DNA of 38,087 bases from Thermoplasmata archaeon (GCA_015063235.1 SUSW01000020.1:1-38087), one strand, 5' to 3'. Shown: positions 16,934-25,690, numbered from the stretch's first letter. A program made the numbers and translations. The notes: generated by a model from the letters alone, not told the origin.

Positions 16934-18451
16934 TCAGGAGAACATGGAGTCGTCCAAATGCTCCGTCTCGAAGTAGTAGCTTGAACGCTCCTTCTGTGCC
17001 GAGGAGACATCCTTGGAGAGACCCTTGTTGTAGGATCCGTAACGCTCCCTGATCTGCTCCTCTACGCTGCGGGATCTCCTGAGGGCCCTGTCGATGTGCT
17101 CGCCAGTGATGAACTTGGCGCCTTCGAGCACCGCGATGTCCCCGGCGGATCTTATGAGTCCTCCCAGCTCCCTCAGCCTGAGGGTGAGCGCGTTCTTCTG
17201 GTTGTCCAGCTTGGCACGCCTCTTTCCTTCGGCGATGATCTTCTCTACAGCCTCTATGGTGGCATGCGGGATGTGTCCGTCGAACTGGACCTCCTGAGCC
17301 ACGAACTGTGCGTATCTAGCACGGTTGCGGGGCGTGTCGGGCATGGCGATGTCCACAAGGATCTCGTAACCGTTTCCGATTATCCTCGACCTCAGCGGTG
17401 AGAGGATGTTCTCCAGGTCCTGTATGTTGCATGCAGCTACAAGGATGAAATCGCAGGGAACGGAATCGACCTTAACGCTGGCTCCGGCGGACTGGGGGTT
17501 CCTTCCTGTGATGGGGAACACCTTGTCCTGCATTGCAGTCAGGATGTACCTCTGGAGGTCCTTCAGATGGGAGATCTCGTCGATGAACAGGACTCCCTCA
17601 TGTGCCTCGTGGATGGCACCTGCCACGATCCTCTCGTAGGCAGGGGAACCGAGCTTCTCATGACCTCCGTAGGGGTCGTGACGCACGTCTCCCAGAAGCT
17701 CTGTCTCGGATGCTCCGGTGGCCAGTACGAAGGGGTTCCTCCTGAGCTTGACCAGAACCTTCTCGTTGCTGGTGCTCTGGAGCTCGGCCCTCTTGTCGAT
17801 GGCCGCCTGATCGAGCTTGCGTATCTCAGGTCCTGCGCGTTCGAAGATGACCTGCTCGTCGTTCCTGTCGCGGGTGGTGACCTTCTCCTTTCCTGCGGTC
17901 ACCTCGGGCATGGGCATATCGAGCATCCCTCCCAGGTTGCTTATGATATCCTGGAAGGGGTTGTTCTTGTTGGCTGTGGAATCGAGCTTGCTCTGGTTAC
18001 AGTGGGGGCATACGGTATCCGTGGGGAGAGAGTAGCCTCCGCAGCTCTTACATCTGTATCCGAGATGCTCGGCAACGTTGGCCGGAGCCTCCTCGGGCTT
18101 GAGCAGGATTCCGATGGATGCGGCCTTGATGTCCTCCTCTTTGAGGACCTCGTCGGCTTCGAGGACGGCCAGGATAGGCCTCTCGGGGTTCTCGGGATTC
18201 TTCGCTACACGGATTTCCTGCTGGGGGGCGGGAAGGTTCATCGAGAGGGCTCTCGCGATCATCGATTTACCGGTTCCGGGAGGACCGACCAGGAGAAGAT
18301 GCCTGCGCTGTTTGGCGGCTATCTTCGCCAGTTCGATCGCCTCTTCCTGTCCCAGGACCCTGTCCAGGGGATCCGAGGGGATGAGGATGTCAGCTGTGGA
18401 TTTCAGCTTCTCGACATCCTCCCATGTCTCTACATGCTTCTGTTTGGCCAT
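16934..18451 (-). CDS. Lon-like AAA+ ATPase with zinc ribbon, no protease domain
   Basis: 505 residues from ATG 18451 (TTG 18460, overlapping the dnaG stop, is the alternative). Walker A is GPPGTGKS at about 56-63 and Walker B GVLFIDEISH in the second third; the closest family is archaeal LonB and related helicase/chelatase AAA+ proteins (ARALSMNLP, VPCDFILVAACN, RSRIIGNGYEI, and the lid TLRLRELGGLIRSAGD). Archaeal LonB has a membrane insert and a C-terminal Ser-Lys protease domain. Here the insert is a four-Cys ribbon (CKSCGG...CPHC, about 130-150), and the protein stops about 50 residues after the lid with no protease motif. It would therefore unfold or remodel partners rather than cut them. 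It is co-transcribed with dnaG, which hints at a replication or DNA role; that is inference. Confidence 0.75.
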   Translation of the reverse strand: MAKQKHVETWEDVEKLKSTADILIPSDPLDRVLGQEEAIELAKIAAKQRRHLLLVGPPGTGKSMIARALSMNLPAPQQEIRVAKNPENPERPILAVLEADEVLKEEDIKAASIGILLKPEEAPANVAEHLGYRCKSCGGYSLPTDTVCPHCNQSKLDSTANKNNPFQDIISNLGGMLDMPMPEVTAGKEKVTTRDRNDEQVIFERAGPEIRKLDQAAIDKRAELQSTSNEKVLVKLRRNPFVLATGASETELLGDVRHDPYGGHEKLGSPAYERIVAGAIHEAHEGVLFIDEISHLKDLQRYILTAMQDKVFPITGRNPQSAGASVKVDSVPCDFILVAACNIQDLENILSPLRSRIIGNGYEILVDIAMPDTPRNRARYAQFVAQEVQFDGHIPHATIEAVEKIIAEGKRRAKLDNQKNALTLRLRELGGLIRSAGDIAVLEGAKFITGEHIDRALRRSRSVEEQIRERYGSYNKGLSKDVSSAQKERSSYYFETEHLDDSMFS

Positions 18452-18456
18452 GGTTA

Positions 18457-20208
18457 TCAAATCAGATCTTCTTTGGTCCAGATGGTGACTTCTGCGGGCA
18501 TCTTGGTGATGTTTCCTTTGCGGGTTCCGACCACTGTCTTGATTCCCTTCTCGGAGGATACATCGATGATCCTCTGGGAGATTACTCCGTCGAACACGAT
18601 GGCGTGGACCTCGTCACCGTCCTCTTTCAGGGAGTTCACGAGGCTCTTCACGGCGACCTGCCTGATGACCTCGTTGTTGGAATCCAGCACCTTTGCGTTA
18701 TGGGTTGTTGAGAGCTCGAGCAGCATGTCGCGGTAGGACTCCTGCTCGGGTGTGAGGACCTTGTCGGTGACGATCTTCTTTCCGCGGGCTGTGCGGGTCT
18801 TCTTCGGCTGGGGCTTCTCCTCCTCGACAGGTTCCTCTACCGGCTCGGAGACAGGTTCCTCTTCCTTGGGGAACTCTTCCTCTTTGGGAGCTTCCTCTGC
18901 TGGCTGCTCAGTCTCCTCCTGGGGCTCCTCCTCGGGTTCCTCATCGACCTTCCTCTTGCCGGACTTCTTGGATTTGTCGACTGCGTCCTTCTTCCTCTTG
19001 GTGGACTTCTTCGGCTTCTCCTCCTCGAAGCTGACCTCCTCGACAGGCTCGTCGTAGACGGTCTCCTCGACCTCAGGCTCCTTAACGGGCTCCGTCTCGG
19101 GCTCTTCAGAGATGTCGAAATCCTTCTCCTCCCTCTCCTGACGCTCTTCGCGCTTCTTCCTGTACTTGTCAAGTGCTTCGTTGTTGAAACGCTCCTTGCG
19201 CTGCCTGTCGTCGCGGTCGCGCCTGTCCTCACGGTTGTGGCGCTCCTCGCGTCTGTCGCGCCTGTCCTCACGGTTGTGACGGTCATCGCGCTTGTCATGC
19301 TTATCACGCCTGTCGTTCCTGTAATCTCCCTCGGGTTCGAACTTGTCCAGCTCGTCGAAGGATTTCTCCTCGAAGCTGAGGTTGTTCATCTCCATGTACT
19401 GGTCGCCGGGGACCTTGTTACGGAGGCATTTGACGATCTGCTTGGACGAGAGTTCCTCGACCTCGTGTGCACGGGGTGCGCGGGCGACGAAGTCGACCTC
19501 CGCAACCTGGAAGAGTTCCCTGAGGATGAGCTCTCCGCCTCTGTCACCGTCGGTGAAGGCGGTGACGACCCTCTCCCTGGAGAGGTCCTGAACGGTCTTG
19601 GGGATGTTAGTCCCCTCTACTGCGATAGCGTTCTTGATTCCTGCCTTCAGGAGGTTCAGGACATCGGACCTGCCCTCGACGATGATGATAGCTTCGGAAT
19701 CCTTCACATTGGGTCCGGCAGGACATCTGTCGGGACCGTAAGTGGTGATCTCCTCGACCTGTACGCTCTGTTTGACGCTGTTGAGAAGATTGGAGCTGGA
19801 TCCTTCGGACTGTTTCATGAGCTCGTTGAGAAGCTCCTTGGCACGCTCGACGACCTTCTCCCTCTTGGTGACACGGACGTCCTCGATACCGAGTACACGG
19901 ACAGAAGCCTTGCAGGGACCGACGCGGTCCACTGTCTCGAGAGCGGATGCGAGGATGACAGTCTCCACCTGGTCCAGGCTGGATGACATGTAGATTATTC
20001 CCTCGGACTTTCCGCCTTTTGTAACCGTCTCGACCTCGATCCTTCCGATCCTGCCTGATTTCTGCAGGTCCCTGAGGTCCAGTTCATCTCCGAGGAGTCC
20101 CTCGGTCTGTCCAAAAATAGCTCCGACAACGTCGGGCCTGTCTATGATACCGTCGGCGCTTATCTTCGCCTTCACCATGTACTTTGTTGCATTGGGATCA
20201 ATGTTCAT
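18457..20208 (-). CDS. dnaG: DnaG-type primase/exosome-associated protein, archaeal
   Basis: 583 residues. The N-terminal 280 are the archaeal DnaG core: TKYMVKAKISADGIIDRPDVVGAIFGQTEGLLG, then the TOPRIM domain with AIIIVEGRSDVLNLL and TAFTDGDRGG, and RAPRAHEVEEL. The last 100 (TPEQESYRDMLLEL...AIVFDGVISQRIIDV...TIWTKEDLI) are the conserved C-terminal domain. Archaeal DnaG is known to bind the RNA exosome and to have primase activity in some species. Between these domains lies an unusually long charged linker (about 300-480): first Arg/Asp/His-rich with the unit HNREDRRDR twice, then Glu/Pro/Lys-rich. Many archaeal DnaGs are about 400-450 residues, so this linker is an expansion. Transcription starts from a TATA box far upstream through a structured leader. 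Confidence 0.92.
   Translation of the reverse strand: MNIDPNATKYMVKAKISADGIIDRPDVVGAIFGQTEGLLGDELDLRDLQKSGRIGRIEVETVTKGGKSEGIIYMSSSLDQVETVILASALETVDRVGPCKASVRVLGIEDVRVTKREKVVERAKELLNELMKQSEGSSSNLLNSVKQSVQVEEITTYGPDRCPAGPNVKDSEAIIIVEGRSDVLNLLKAGIKNAIAVEGTNIPKTVQDLSRERVVTAFTDGDRGGELILRELFQVAEVDFVARAPRAHEVEELSSKQIVKCLRNKVPGDQYMEMNNLSFEEKSFDELDKFEPEGDYRNDRRDKHDKRDDRHNREDRRDRREERHNREDRRDRDDRQRKERFNNEALDKYRKKREERQEREEKDFDISEEPETEPVKEPEVEETVYDEPVEEVSFEEEKPKKSTKRKKDAVDKSKKSGKRKVDEEPEEEPQEETEQPAEEAPKEEEFPKEEEPVSEPVEEPVEEEKPQPKKTRTARGKKIVTDKVLTPEQESYRDMLLELSTTHNAKVLDSNNEVIRQVAVKSLVNSLKEDGDEVHAIVFDGVISQRIIDVSSEKGIKTVVGTRKGNITKMPAEVTIWTKEDLI
19220..19278 (-). repeat. dnaG: 39-bp (13-codon) tandem repeat within dnaG
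   Basis: The same 20-bp string occurs at 19220-19239 and 19259-19278, 39 bp apart. It encodes HNREDRR in both copies. It lies in the charged linker, and a change in copy number would keep the reading frame. Confidence 0.65.
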
Positions 20209-20425
20209 TTACACCCTCCATAGGGTTTCTAGGAAAACCTGGTCCCTGCTCTGCGCATCCCTTAGGGAGGTATGTATTCCTACCTCCGCCCATTCGTTGA
20301 CTCATGGGAATTTCTCGTATGTCGGGTCGGCGCTCCGTTGCCCGCATCCCACTTTGAATCGCCCTACACAAGGGCGAGTGATGATCGTGATATGATATGT
20401 GTGAACAGGAAATTAGGCTTTCCTT
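20209..20425 (-). ncRNA. Candidate structured leader RNA of dnaG (about 217 nt)
   Basis: The TATA box at 20455-20448 (minus strand) places the transcript start near 20425, so about 217 nt precede the dnaG ATG at 20208. That is long for an archaeon. The stretch is as GC-rich as coding DNA but has no protein-like frame, and it holds several stems in the minus-strand RNA: TCGCCCTTGTGTAGGGCGA, GGAGGTA-GGAATACA-TACCTCC, and ACCCT-ATGG-AGGGT. The last contains the ribosome site GGAGGG, 5-7 nt from the start codon, so it could be hidden. I tried SRP RNA, RNase P RNA, tRNA and known riboswitch cores (TPP, cobalamin) by eye and none fits. It may be a cis-acting control leader or a separate small RNA. 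Confidence 0.4.
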
Positions 20426-20426
20426 A

Positions 20427-20465
20427 TTACCCCGAACATATATTATGTATATAAAGTAGGGGTAA
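20427..20465 (-). promoter_or_regulatory. dnaG promoter flanked by TTACCCC/GGGGTAA inverted repeat
   Basis: The 7-bp arms at 20427-20433 and 20459-20465 enclose 25 nt that contain the TATA box TTTATATA (20455-20448, minus strand). A protein bound to both arms would cover the core promoter. Confidence 0.5.
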
Positions 20466-20470
20466 CACTT

Positions 20471-22528
20471 TCAGCTCAATGATATTATGTTGGCCCCATC
20501 GATGCCTTCGCATATCCTTTTCACGGAATCATCGCATGTGAACAGAAGTATCTGCATCTCCCCGGAGACATGCGAAAGAGCACTGCATGCACCTTCCTTC
20601 CTGACGGAATCGAACGGCAGCAGCACGTCGTCCAGTATCATCGGTATATCTCCGCCGCCCATCTCCTTGGCTATCGCCAGCTTGAGGGACAGAAGTACCT
20701 GGGCACGCAACCCGGTACTCCACTGTTTCTGAGTCTTCCTGCCCTGCTCGGATGTGATTGCGATATCGGTACTGCGGGGATCAGTGTCCAGATGGTAGAC
20801 CCCGGAGGTCATCATAGACAGATAGCGGTCCGCAGTTGTGACCACATCCGGATGGACATCGCTGTACAGGTCTGAGCAGGCTTTCTGGACTATCTCTTCG
20901 GAGATCAGGAGGACTGCGGCCTCGCGAAGGAGTTTGCCCTTCTCGGAAGCGACTGTATATGACGTGTCTATCAAAGTATCCAGATCCTCGGTGTCGAGGA
21001 TGCCTTTCATCTGCTGCTCCAGTCTGCCCAGCTCGGTATTGATCTCATCCTGTCTGGAAGAATCGACCTCCGTGTACTCGACGTCAGGCAGCGGCTGGTC
21101 GGGATCGAATCCGGCCTCTCTGATGTTATCGGTAAGCGCGGCGATGGCCGAATCCAGATTACCGATCTGCCCGGACCTGGACACGGCTTCCTGATAACCC
21201 TGTTCGCCCCTGAAACGGCTGACGAACGTCACATAATCGTTATCAGCCTGCATGTATTGAATGCGGAGATTGGATGCTCTCATCGACAGCATATCTATGG
21301 ATGCAAGCGTGTTCTTCAACGAATTCAGCACGTTCAGGTCCTGATTCACGGTAGTATGGAGAAGGCCTAACGAACCCATCAGAGCGATAAGGTCCTGTTC
21401 GTAGGTATCGGTCACCAGCGGTGCCTGGACAGGAGACGCTGCAGGCCTCTTCTTCCAGACCGCGAAGGCTAGGAACCCTAGTAACACGAATACGCCTGTG
21501 ATTATTACCCTGGTTGTGATGTCCAGGAAAGGTATGGCCAGAGCCATTGAACCGATGAGCACCAGGGCCAGCGCGATGACGGGGAATCCCTTCTTCGGTT
21601 CCGGTACGGGCTGAGGTGCCGTTACCGATTCGCGTCTGCGCAGCAACATGCCCTCTATCTCAGGCAGATATCTCCTGGCCTTTGATTCGTCCACAGGCAG
21701 CTTGGCCGAGAGATCTTTAAGAGACGATTCCACGGCCTCGAATGCTGATTTCCTGCTATCCCTTTCCGAGACCAGCCTGTCATGCTCCGCGAACTCTTCC
21801 TCGGTGACGATCGTTTCCTTGGCGGCGGCCTCCCGCTTAGCCCTCAGTTCCTCCAGGCTTTGGAAATTAGGGCGCTGAGAACAGACCTTCGAATACAATT
21901 CGTTGTCCTCCAGCTTGACGCGGTTGGCATCGGCGATGGTATCGAGCTCAGTCCTGAGCTCTGCGGACCTGTCTTTCAGCTGCGAATAGGATTCTGCTCC
22001 GGAACGCATCTCTGCGATCTTGTTGAGGATCTCATCCTCCTTAGCCTGGATACCGTTGAGCGCCGAAGGGGACCTTGCGGTTAATCCTACGATCTGTTTA
22101 GTTTCATCCTCCAGACCCTCTATCACCGCAGGCATGGATTCCCCTCCGGGGATTGTCAGGAACCTGGAACGGATGTCGTTGTTGGAAACGGAGTCGTAAT
22201 CATCGAGCCCCTTCTGATTCATAGCGAAGATGTTCCTGTAGAGTTCCGGATCCATGTCACGGAGGATCTCGGGGATGCCTTCGGTCGATCCGTATGATAT
22301 CTCGGCAATCCCTGACTGATCCTCTACGGTAATCGTACCTGAATCGCTCTTGGCGCGTGCAGGGTACAGACGGGCCCTTGTGGGGACCAGCGTGCTCCTT
22401 ATGAACTCCATCGTGGTGGTCTTGCCGCTCTCGTTTGGGCCGTAGAATACATTGAGTCCCGGGCCGAGCCGGAAGCGGCGGTCCTTCAGCAGGCCGAATG
22501 AATCTATGCGGATATCCCTGATCCTCAT
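20471..22528 (-). CDS. YhaN/Rad50-like ATPase with a membrane hairpin
   Basis: 685 residues. Walker A is GPNESGKT at residues 30-37 in FYGPNESGKTTTMEFIR; the ABC signature and Walker B come near the C-terminus (STGLRAQVLLSLKLAIAKEM, then IPMILDDVLLPFD). Coiled-coil arms (about 150-290 and 380-560) flank two hydrophobic segments at about 315-336 and 340-360 (VIALALVLIGSMALAIPF and VIITGVFVLLGFLAFAVW). Rad50/SbcC has a zinc hook at that place; the membrane hairpin instead is the mark of the YhaN group (AAA_27). It should act with the overlapping YhaO-like nuclease in handling DNA ends, possibly at the membrane. It is shorter than B. subtilis YhaN (over 900 residues), with shorter arms. Confidence 0.8.
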   Translation of the reverse strand: MRIRDIRIDSFGLLKDRRFRLGPGLNVFYGPNESGKTTTMEFIRSTLVPTRARLYPARAKSDSGTITVEDQSGIAEISYGSTEGIPEILRDMDPELYRNIFAMNQKGLDDYDSVSNNDIRSRFLTIPGGESMPAVIEGLEDETKQIVGLTARSPSALNGIQAKEDEILNKIAEMRSGAESYSQLKDRSAELRTELDTIADANRVKLEDNELYSKVCSQRPNFQSLEELRAKREAAAKETIVTEEEFAEHDRLVSERDSRKSAFEAVESSLKDLSAKLPVDESKARRYLPEIEGMLLRRRESVTAPQPVPEPKKGFPVIALALVLIGSMALAIPFLDITTRVIITGVFVLLGFLAFAVWKKRPAASPVQAPLVTDTYEQDLIALMGSLGLLHTTVNQDLNVLNSLKNTLASIDMLSMRASNLRIQYMQADNDYVTFVSRFRGEQGYQEAVSRSGQIGNLDSAIAALTDNIREAGFDPDQPLPDVEYTEVDSSRQDEINTELGRLEQQMKGILDTEDLDTLIDTSYTVASEKGKLLREAAVLLISEEIVQKACSDLYSDVHPDVVTTADRYLSMMTSGVYHLDTDPRSTDIAITSEQGRKTQKQWSTGLRAQVLLSLKLAIAKEMGGGDIPMILDDVLLPFDSVRKEGACSALSHVSGEMQILLFTCDDSVKRICEGIDGANIISLS

Positions 22529-23706
22529 CTTCCAGCCTCCATATGCGTGAGAATATCCTTGGTGGCATCGGCGATTATCCCTTTCAGTTTCTTATCCGAC
22601 ATTGATTCGAATTCTGCCCTGTAACGGGAAGCCACCTTGTTTCTACAGATGATGTCGATTATCTCCTCGCGGGACATGGATTCCATCCCTCTGCCCGCCC
22701 TTATGATGGCGGCCGCCATATCCTTACCTCCTGCACGTGCTTCCACATCGATCTCCGGAGACGTCCTGACCCTTATGGCCGATACTGTGGAGCCTGTGGA
22801 TTCGGCTATGGTCCCGCGTACATCGTCCCCTGCCGTGCGGAGCATGGTGTTCAGTTTACCGGAGCCATTGAATGTTATCCTGCTGATGGTGGTCCTTCCC
22901 AGCACCGGACGGAGCTCGGTGATGATGTCGTTGAAATCGCGGTCTGTTATGTCGACGGAGATATCTTTCCAGATGTATCCCTGGGTGCTGAAGAAATCCA
23001 GACCGGTGACCCTTCCCGATGTGACGGTGACCATATAGGCGCCTTTGGAACCGGGAGCCTTGAAACTACGTCCCTGTATATTCCCGGGATAGACGATGTA
23101 GGGCTGGTCGGAGACCACCGTCCTCTTGTGGATGTGGCCCAAGGCCCAGTAGTCTACGCCTCTTCCTCTGAGGTCGGAGAGGGTGCACTGGGCATACGGA
23201 TGTCCTTCGGAAACCGAGTCTATGTCGCAGTGGAGGCATGCAATGGTGAATTTGCCTTCAGTACCCTGAATCTCCGTTGCGAGATTCCTGGTCTCGTTCC
23301 TCTCCCTGTAGCTAACTCCGATGATCTCCACATCGTCGTTTATCTCGACCCTCTCGGGTTCCATGGGGAACTCATGGACATTGTCGGGATAAGGTATCGA
23401 TTCATCCCAAGTTGTCTGCACATCGTGATTTCCGCGGCAGATGAACACGGGTATCGAAAGTCTTGAAAGCTGCCTGCACAGCCAGGCGCGTGTGGACGGG
23501 AGCTCGTTCCTATCGTCGTACAAATCGCCAGAAATCACCATTGCATCGACGCGTTCGCTGAGCGCCTTATCGACTATGCGTCCGAACGAATCGAATACAG
23601 ACTGCCTCAGCCTTGCTGCCATCGCCGCATCGACTGAATCCAATCCCTTAAAGCGCGATCCCAGATGCAGGTCTGCACAGTGAATGAACCTGAAAGTGCT
23701 TCCCAT
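22525..23706 (-). CDS. YhaO/Mre11-like metallophosphoesterase
   Basis: 393 residues. The calcineurin-type phosphoesterase motifs appear in order: CADLHLGSRF (D-x-H), VISGDLYDDRN (GD), ICRGNHDVQ (GNHD), IACLHCDID (H) and WALGHIHKRT (GH-H). These bind two Mn ions for DNA-end nuclease action in SbcD/Mre11. The N-terminus LGSRFKGLDS and the pairing with the ATPase fit the YhaO branch. Its stop overlaps the next start by 4 nt (ATGA), so the two subunits are made together. A TATA-like GTTAATATAG lies about 25-30 nt before ATG 23706, so the mRNA is probably leaderless. The pair is common in Firmicutes, so bacterial origin is plausible. This is a different arrangement from the archaeal herA-mre11-rad50-nurA cluster. 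Confidence 0.82.
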   Translation of the reverse strand: MGSTFRFIHCADLHLGSRFKGLDSVDAAMAARLRQSVFDSFGRIVDKALSERVDAMVISGDLYDDRNELPSTRAWLCRQLSRLSIPVFICRGNHDVQTTWDESIPYPDNVHEFPMEPERVEINDDVEIIGVSYRERNETRNLATEIQGTEGKFTIACLHCDIDSVSEGHPYAQCTLSDLRGRGVDYWALGHIHKRTVVSDQPYIVYPGNIQGRSFKAPGSKGAYMVTVTSGRVTGLDFFSTQGYIWKDISVDITDRDFNDIITELRPVLGRTTISRITFNGSGKLNTMLRTAGDDVRGTIAESTGSTVSAIRVRTSPEIDVEARAGGKDMAAAIIRAGRGMESMSREEIIDIICRNKVASRYRAEFESMSDKKLKGIIADATKDILTHMEAGR

Positions 23707-23752
23707 CGGCGATAGAACGACTGCGGACTATATTAACGGAATCAGGGGGTGG

Positions 23753-23819
23753 GTGAAAGTCCAAAGAAAATCATACCCGGAGCCAGCATCATGGCCGTTT
23801 AAATACCGTCCACTTTCAC
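23753..23819. promoter_or_regulatory. GTGAAAGT/ACTTTCAC inverted repeat between divergent genes
   Basis: GTGAAAGT at 23753-23760 and ACTTTCAC at 23812-23819 are exact reverse complements 51 nt apart, with partly matching flanks (GGTGG before, CCTCC after). They lie in the 163-nt gap between the YhaO-like gene and cobQ. The TATA-like TTTAAATA at about 23799-23806 is between them. They may be operator half-sites or a chance match. Confidence 0.3.
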
Positions 23820-23869
23820 TCCTCCGACTAAGCTTATTAGTCCAATCGCTGATACACCATGCGATATAC

Positions 23870-25690
23870 ATGGACAAGATCTGCAAGAAGGTTAACGAGG
23901 AGATGCAGAGAGGCTGGCTGGGACCCAATCACGAGTGTCCGTATCATCCCGCACATTTCACTGGACAGGACTGTTCCTTCTGCTATTGTCCATTCTTCCC
24001 ATGCCATGATACCACGTTCGGATGGGAACTTCAGGGCAGGCACGGACCTGTATGGAACTGTTCCGATTGTCTGTTCATACACAGGACGCCGGTAGTCAGG
24101 TTCATCTATTCGGAGATAGACCGCCTGGGAATCAAGGACGCGTCGGACCCCAGATTCGCCGACATCTTCAGGGATGCCAAGGCGAAGTTCTGGAAGAAGG
24201 GCAGGGCGCTCATGGTCGTCGGCGCCACATCCGATGCCGGCAAATCTGTGACAGTGGCGGCGATTTGCCGGATCCTCCACGACAGGGGATATCTGGTCGC
24301 CCCGTTCAAATCCCAGAACATGAGCCTGAACTCGAAGGTCACCAGGTCCGGTGCCGAGATAGCTATGATACAGGTCCTCCAGGCGAAGGCCGCGGGCCTG
24401 ACCAATCCGGATGCCCATATGAACCCCATTCTTCTGAAACCCAAGGGGGATACGGTCTCCCAGGTGATGGTGTGCGGGAAGCCGTTCGCCGACTACGATG
24501 TGGACGGATACTACAACGAGTTCGTCCCCGGCCCGGGGGTAGAGATCGTCAGGGAACATGTGGAGTTCCTGAAGGACAGATACGACTGCGTGGTGATGGA
24601 GGGTGCAGGTTCCCCTGCCGAGATCAACATCTACGACAAGGATATCGCCAACATGCGCGCTGCCGAGATAGCCGATGCCAATGTCATCCTGGTGGTCAAC
24701 GTCGAATGGGGTGGCTCGTTCGCATACGCCCTCGGAACGATAGAGCTGATCCCTGAGAAGGACAGGAAGCGCATCAAAGGCATAATCCTGAACAACGTCA
24801 GGGGGGACCCTTCCAGGCTCAGACCCGGAGCTGATGAGCTGGAGAGGCTCACCGGCGTACCTGTCATAGGAATAATCCCTCATGCCGATGTAGTGCTCCC
24901 CAGCGAGGATTCGGAAGCATTGAGGGGCGTGCACAAGAAGGGTGCAGGAAAATGCCTCATCGGAGTGGTTAAATTCCCCCGCATGGCCAACTTCACGGAT
25001 CTGGATCCGCTGTTCCTTGAGGATGTATCCACCGTATTCGTGGAGAGGCCACAGGATCTGCAAGGTGTGGATGCTCTGATAATGCCCGGAACTAAAAACA
25101 CCGTTTCCGACCTGCTATGGTTGAAGGAAACCGGTCTGTTCGATGCCATCAAAAGTCTGTGGAAGAAGATACCTATAGCAGGCATATGCGGAGGGTACCA
25201 GATGATGGGCCGGACGCTGGACGACAGCAACGGCATCGAAGCAGGGAAACACGCGGTATACGAAGGATTCGGATTCTTCGACAACACCACCAAGTTCGGC
25301 GAATATGACAAGCAGATCATCCAGAACGAGGGCAGACTGGCCGTCGGAGACGGAGGCGAGATCACCGGATACGAGCTCCATATGGGCATCAGCGAAGTCA
25401 ACGAGAAGCCCCTTGTCATGCTGGACAGATTCCATGCGGACCCTCTTCCAGAAGGTTCAGTCAGAGAGGATGAGCTTACGTTCGGTACATACCAGCACGG
25501 CATATTCGACAGACCGGCTTTCAGAAGATACTTCCTTTCCTTTGTGAAACATGACGGCAATGCCATAGAATTCAACGAGACCGACGATTACGATTCCGTA
25601 TTGGAAGAGAACCTGGTCAAACTGGCCAAAGTTTTCGAGGAGAATCTGGATGTGGATAAGCTGATCGATATAGCCGGGGTGAGGGAATGA
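23870..25690 (+). CDS. cobQ: Cobyric acid synthase with Cys-rich N-terminal domain
   Basis: 606 residues from ATG 23870; the frame is open further up, but those residues lie in the promoter region. Residues 1-90 are a small Cys-rich domain (CPYHPAHFTGQDCSFCYCPF, CHDTT, WNCSDCLFIH) seen fused to or beside cobalamin genes in methanogens, probably metal-binding. From about 110 comes the CobQ/CbiP core: the ATP loop GATSDAGKS, PFKSQNMSLNS, MNPILLKPKGD and VMEGAGSPAEIN. Then the glutaminase domain has the nucleophile Cys in IAGICGGYQMMG and the late His in TYQHGIFD. It amidates four side chains of adenosyl-cobyrinic a,c-diamide with glutamine and ATP, late in B12 synthesis. Methylotrophic methanogens need much corrinoid. 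The stop overlaps the next start (ATGA). Confidence 0.93.
   Translation: MDKICKKVNEEMQRGWLGPNHECPYHPAHFTGQDCSFCYCPFFPCHDTTFGWELQGRHGPVWNCSDCLFIHRTPVVRFIYSEIDRLGIKDASDPRFADIFRDAKAKFWKKGRALMVVGATSDAGKSVTVAAICRILHDRGYLVAPFKSQNMSLNSKVTRSGAEIAMIQVLQAKAAGLTNPDAHMNPILLKPKGDTVSQVMVCGKPFADYDVDGYYNEFVPGPGVEIVREHVEFLKDRYDCVVMEGAGSPAEINIYDKDIANMRAAEIADANVILVVNVEWGGSFAYALGTIELIPEKDRKRIKGIILNNVRGDPSRLRPGADELERLTGVPVIGIIPHADVVLPSEDSEALRGVHKKGAGKCLIGVVKFPRMANFTDLDPLFLEDVSTVFVERPQDLQGVDALIMPGTKNTVSDLLWLKETGLFDAIKSLWKKIPIAGICGGYQMMGRTLDDSNGIEAGKHAVYEGFGFFDNTTKFGEYDKQIIQNEGRLAVGDGGEITGYELHMGISEVNEKPLVMLDRFHADPLPEGSVREDELTFGTYQHGIFDRPAFRRYFLSFVKHDGNAIEFNETDDYDSVLEENLVKLAKVFEENLDVDKLIDIAGVRE

Noticed and set aside
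23684-23869. 62-codon extension of cobQ upstream of ATG 23870
   Set aside because: It overlaps the divergent YhaO-like start and the promoter region, and the known Cys-rich domain begins just after ATG 23870.
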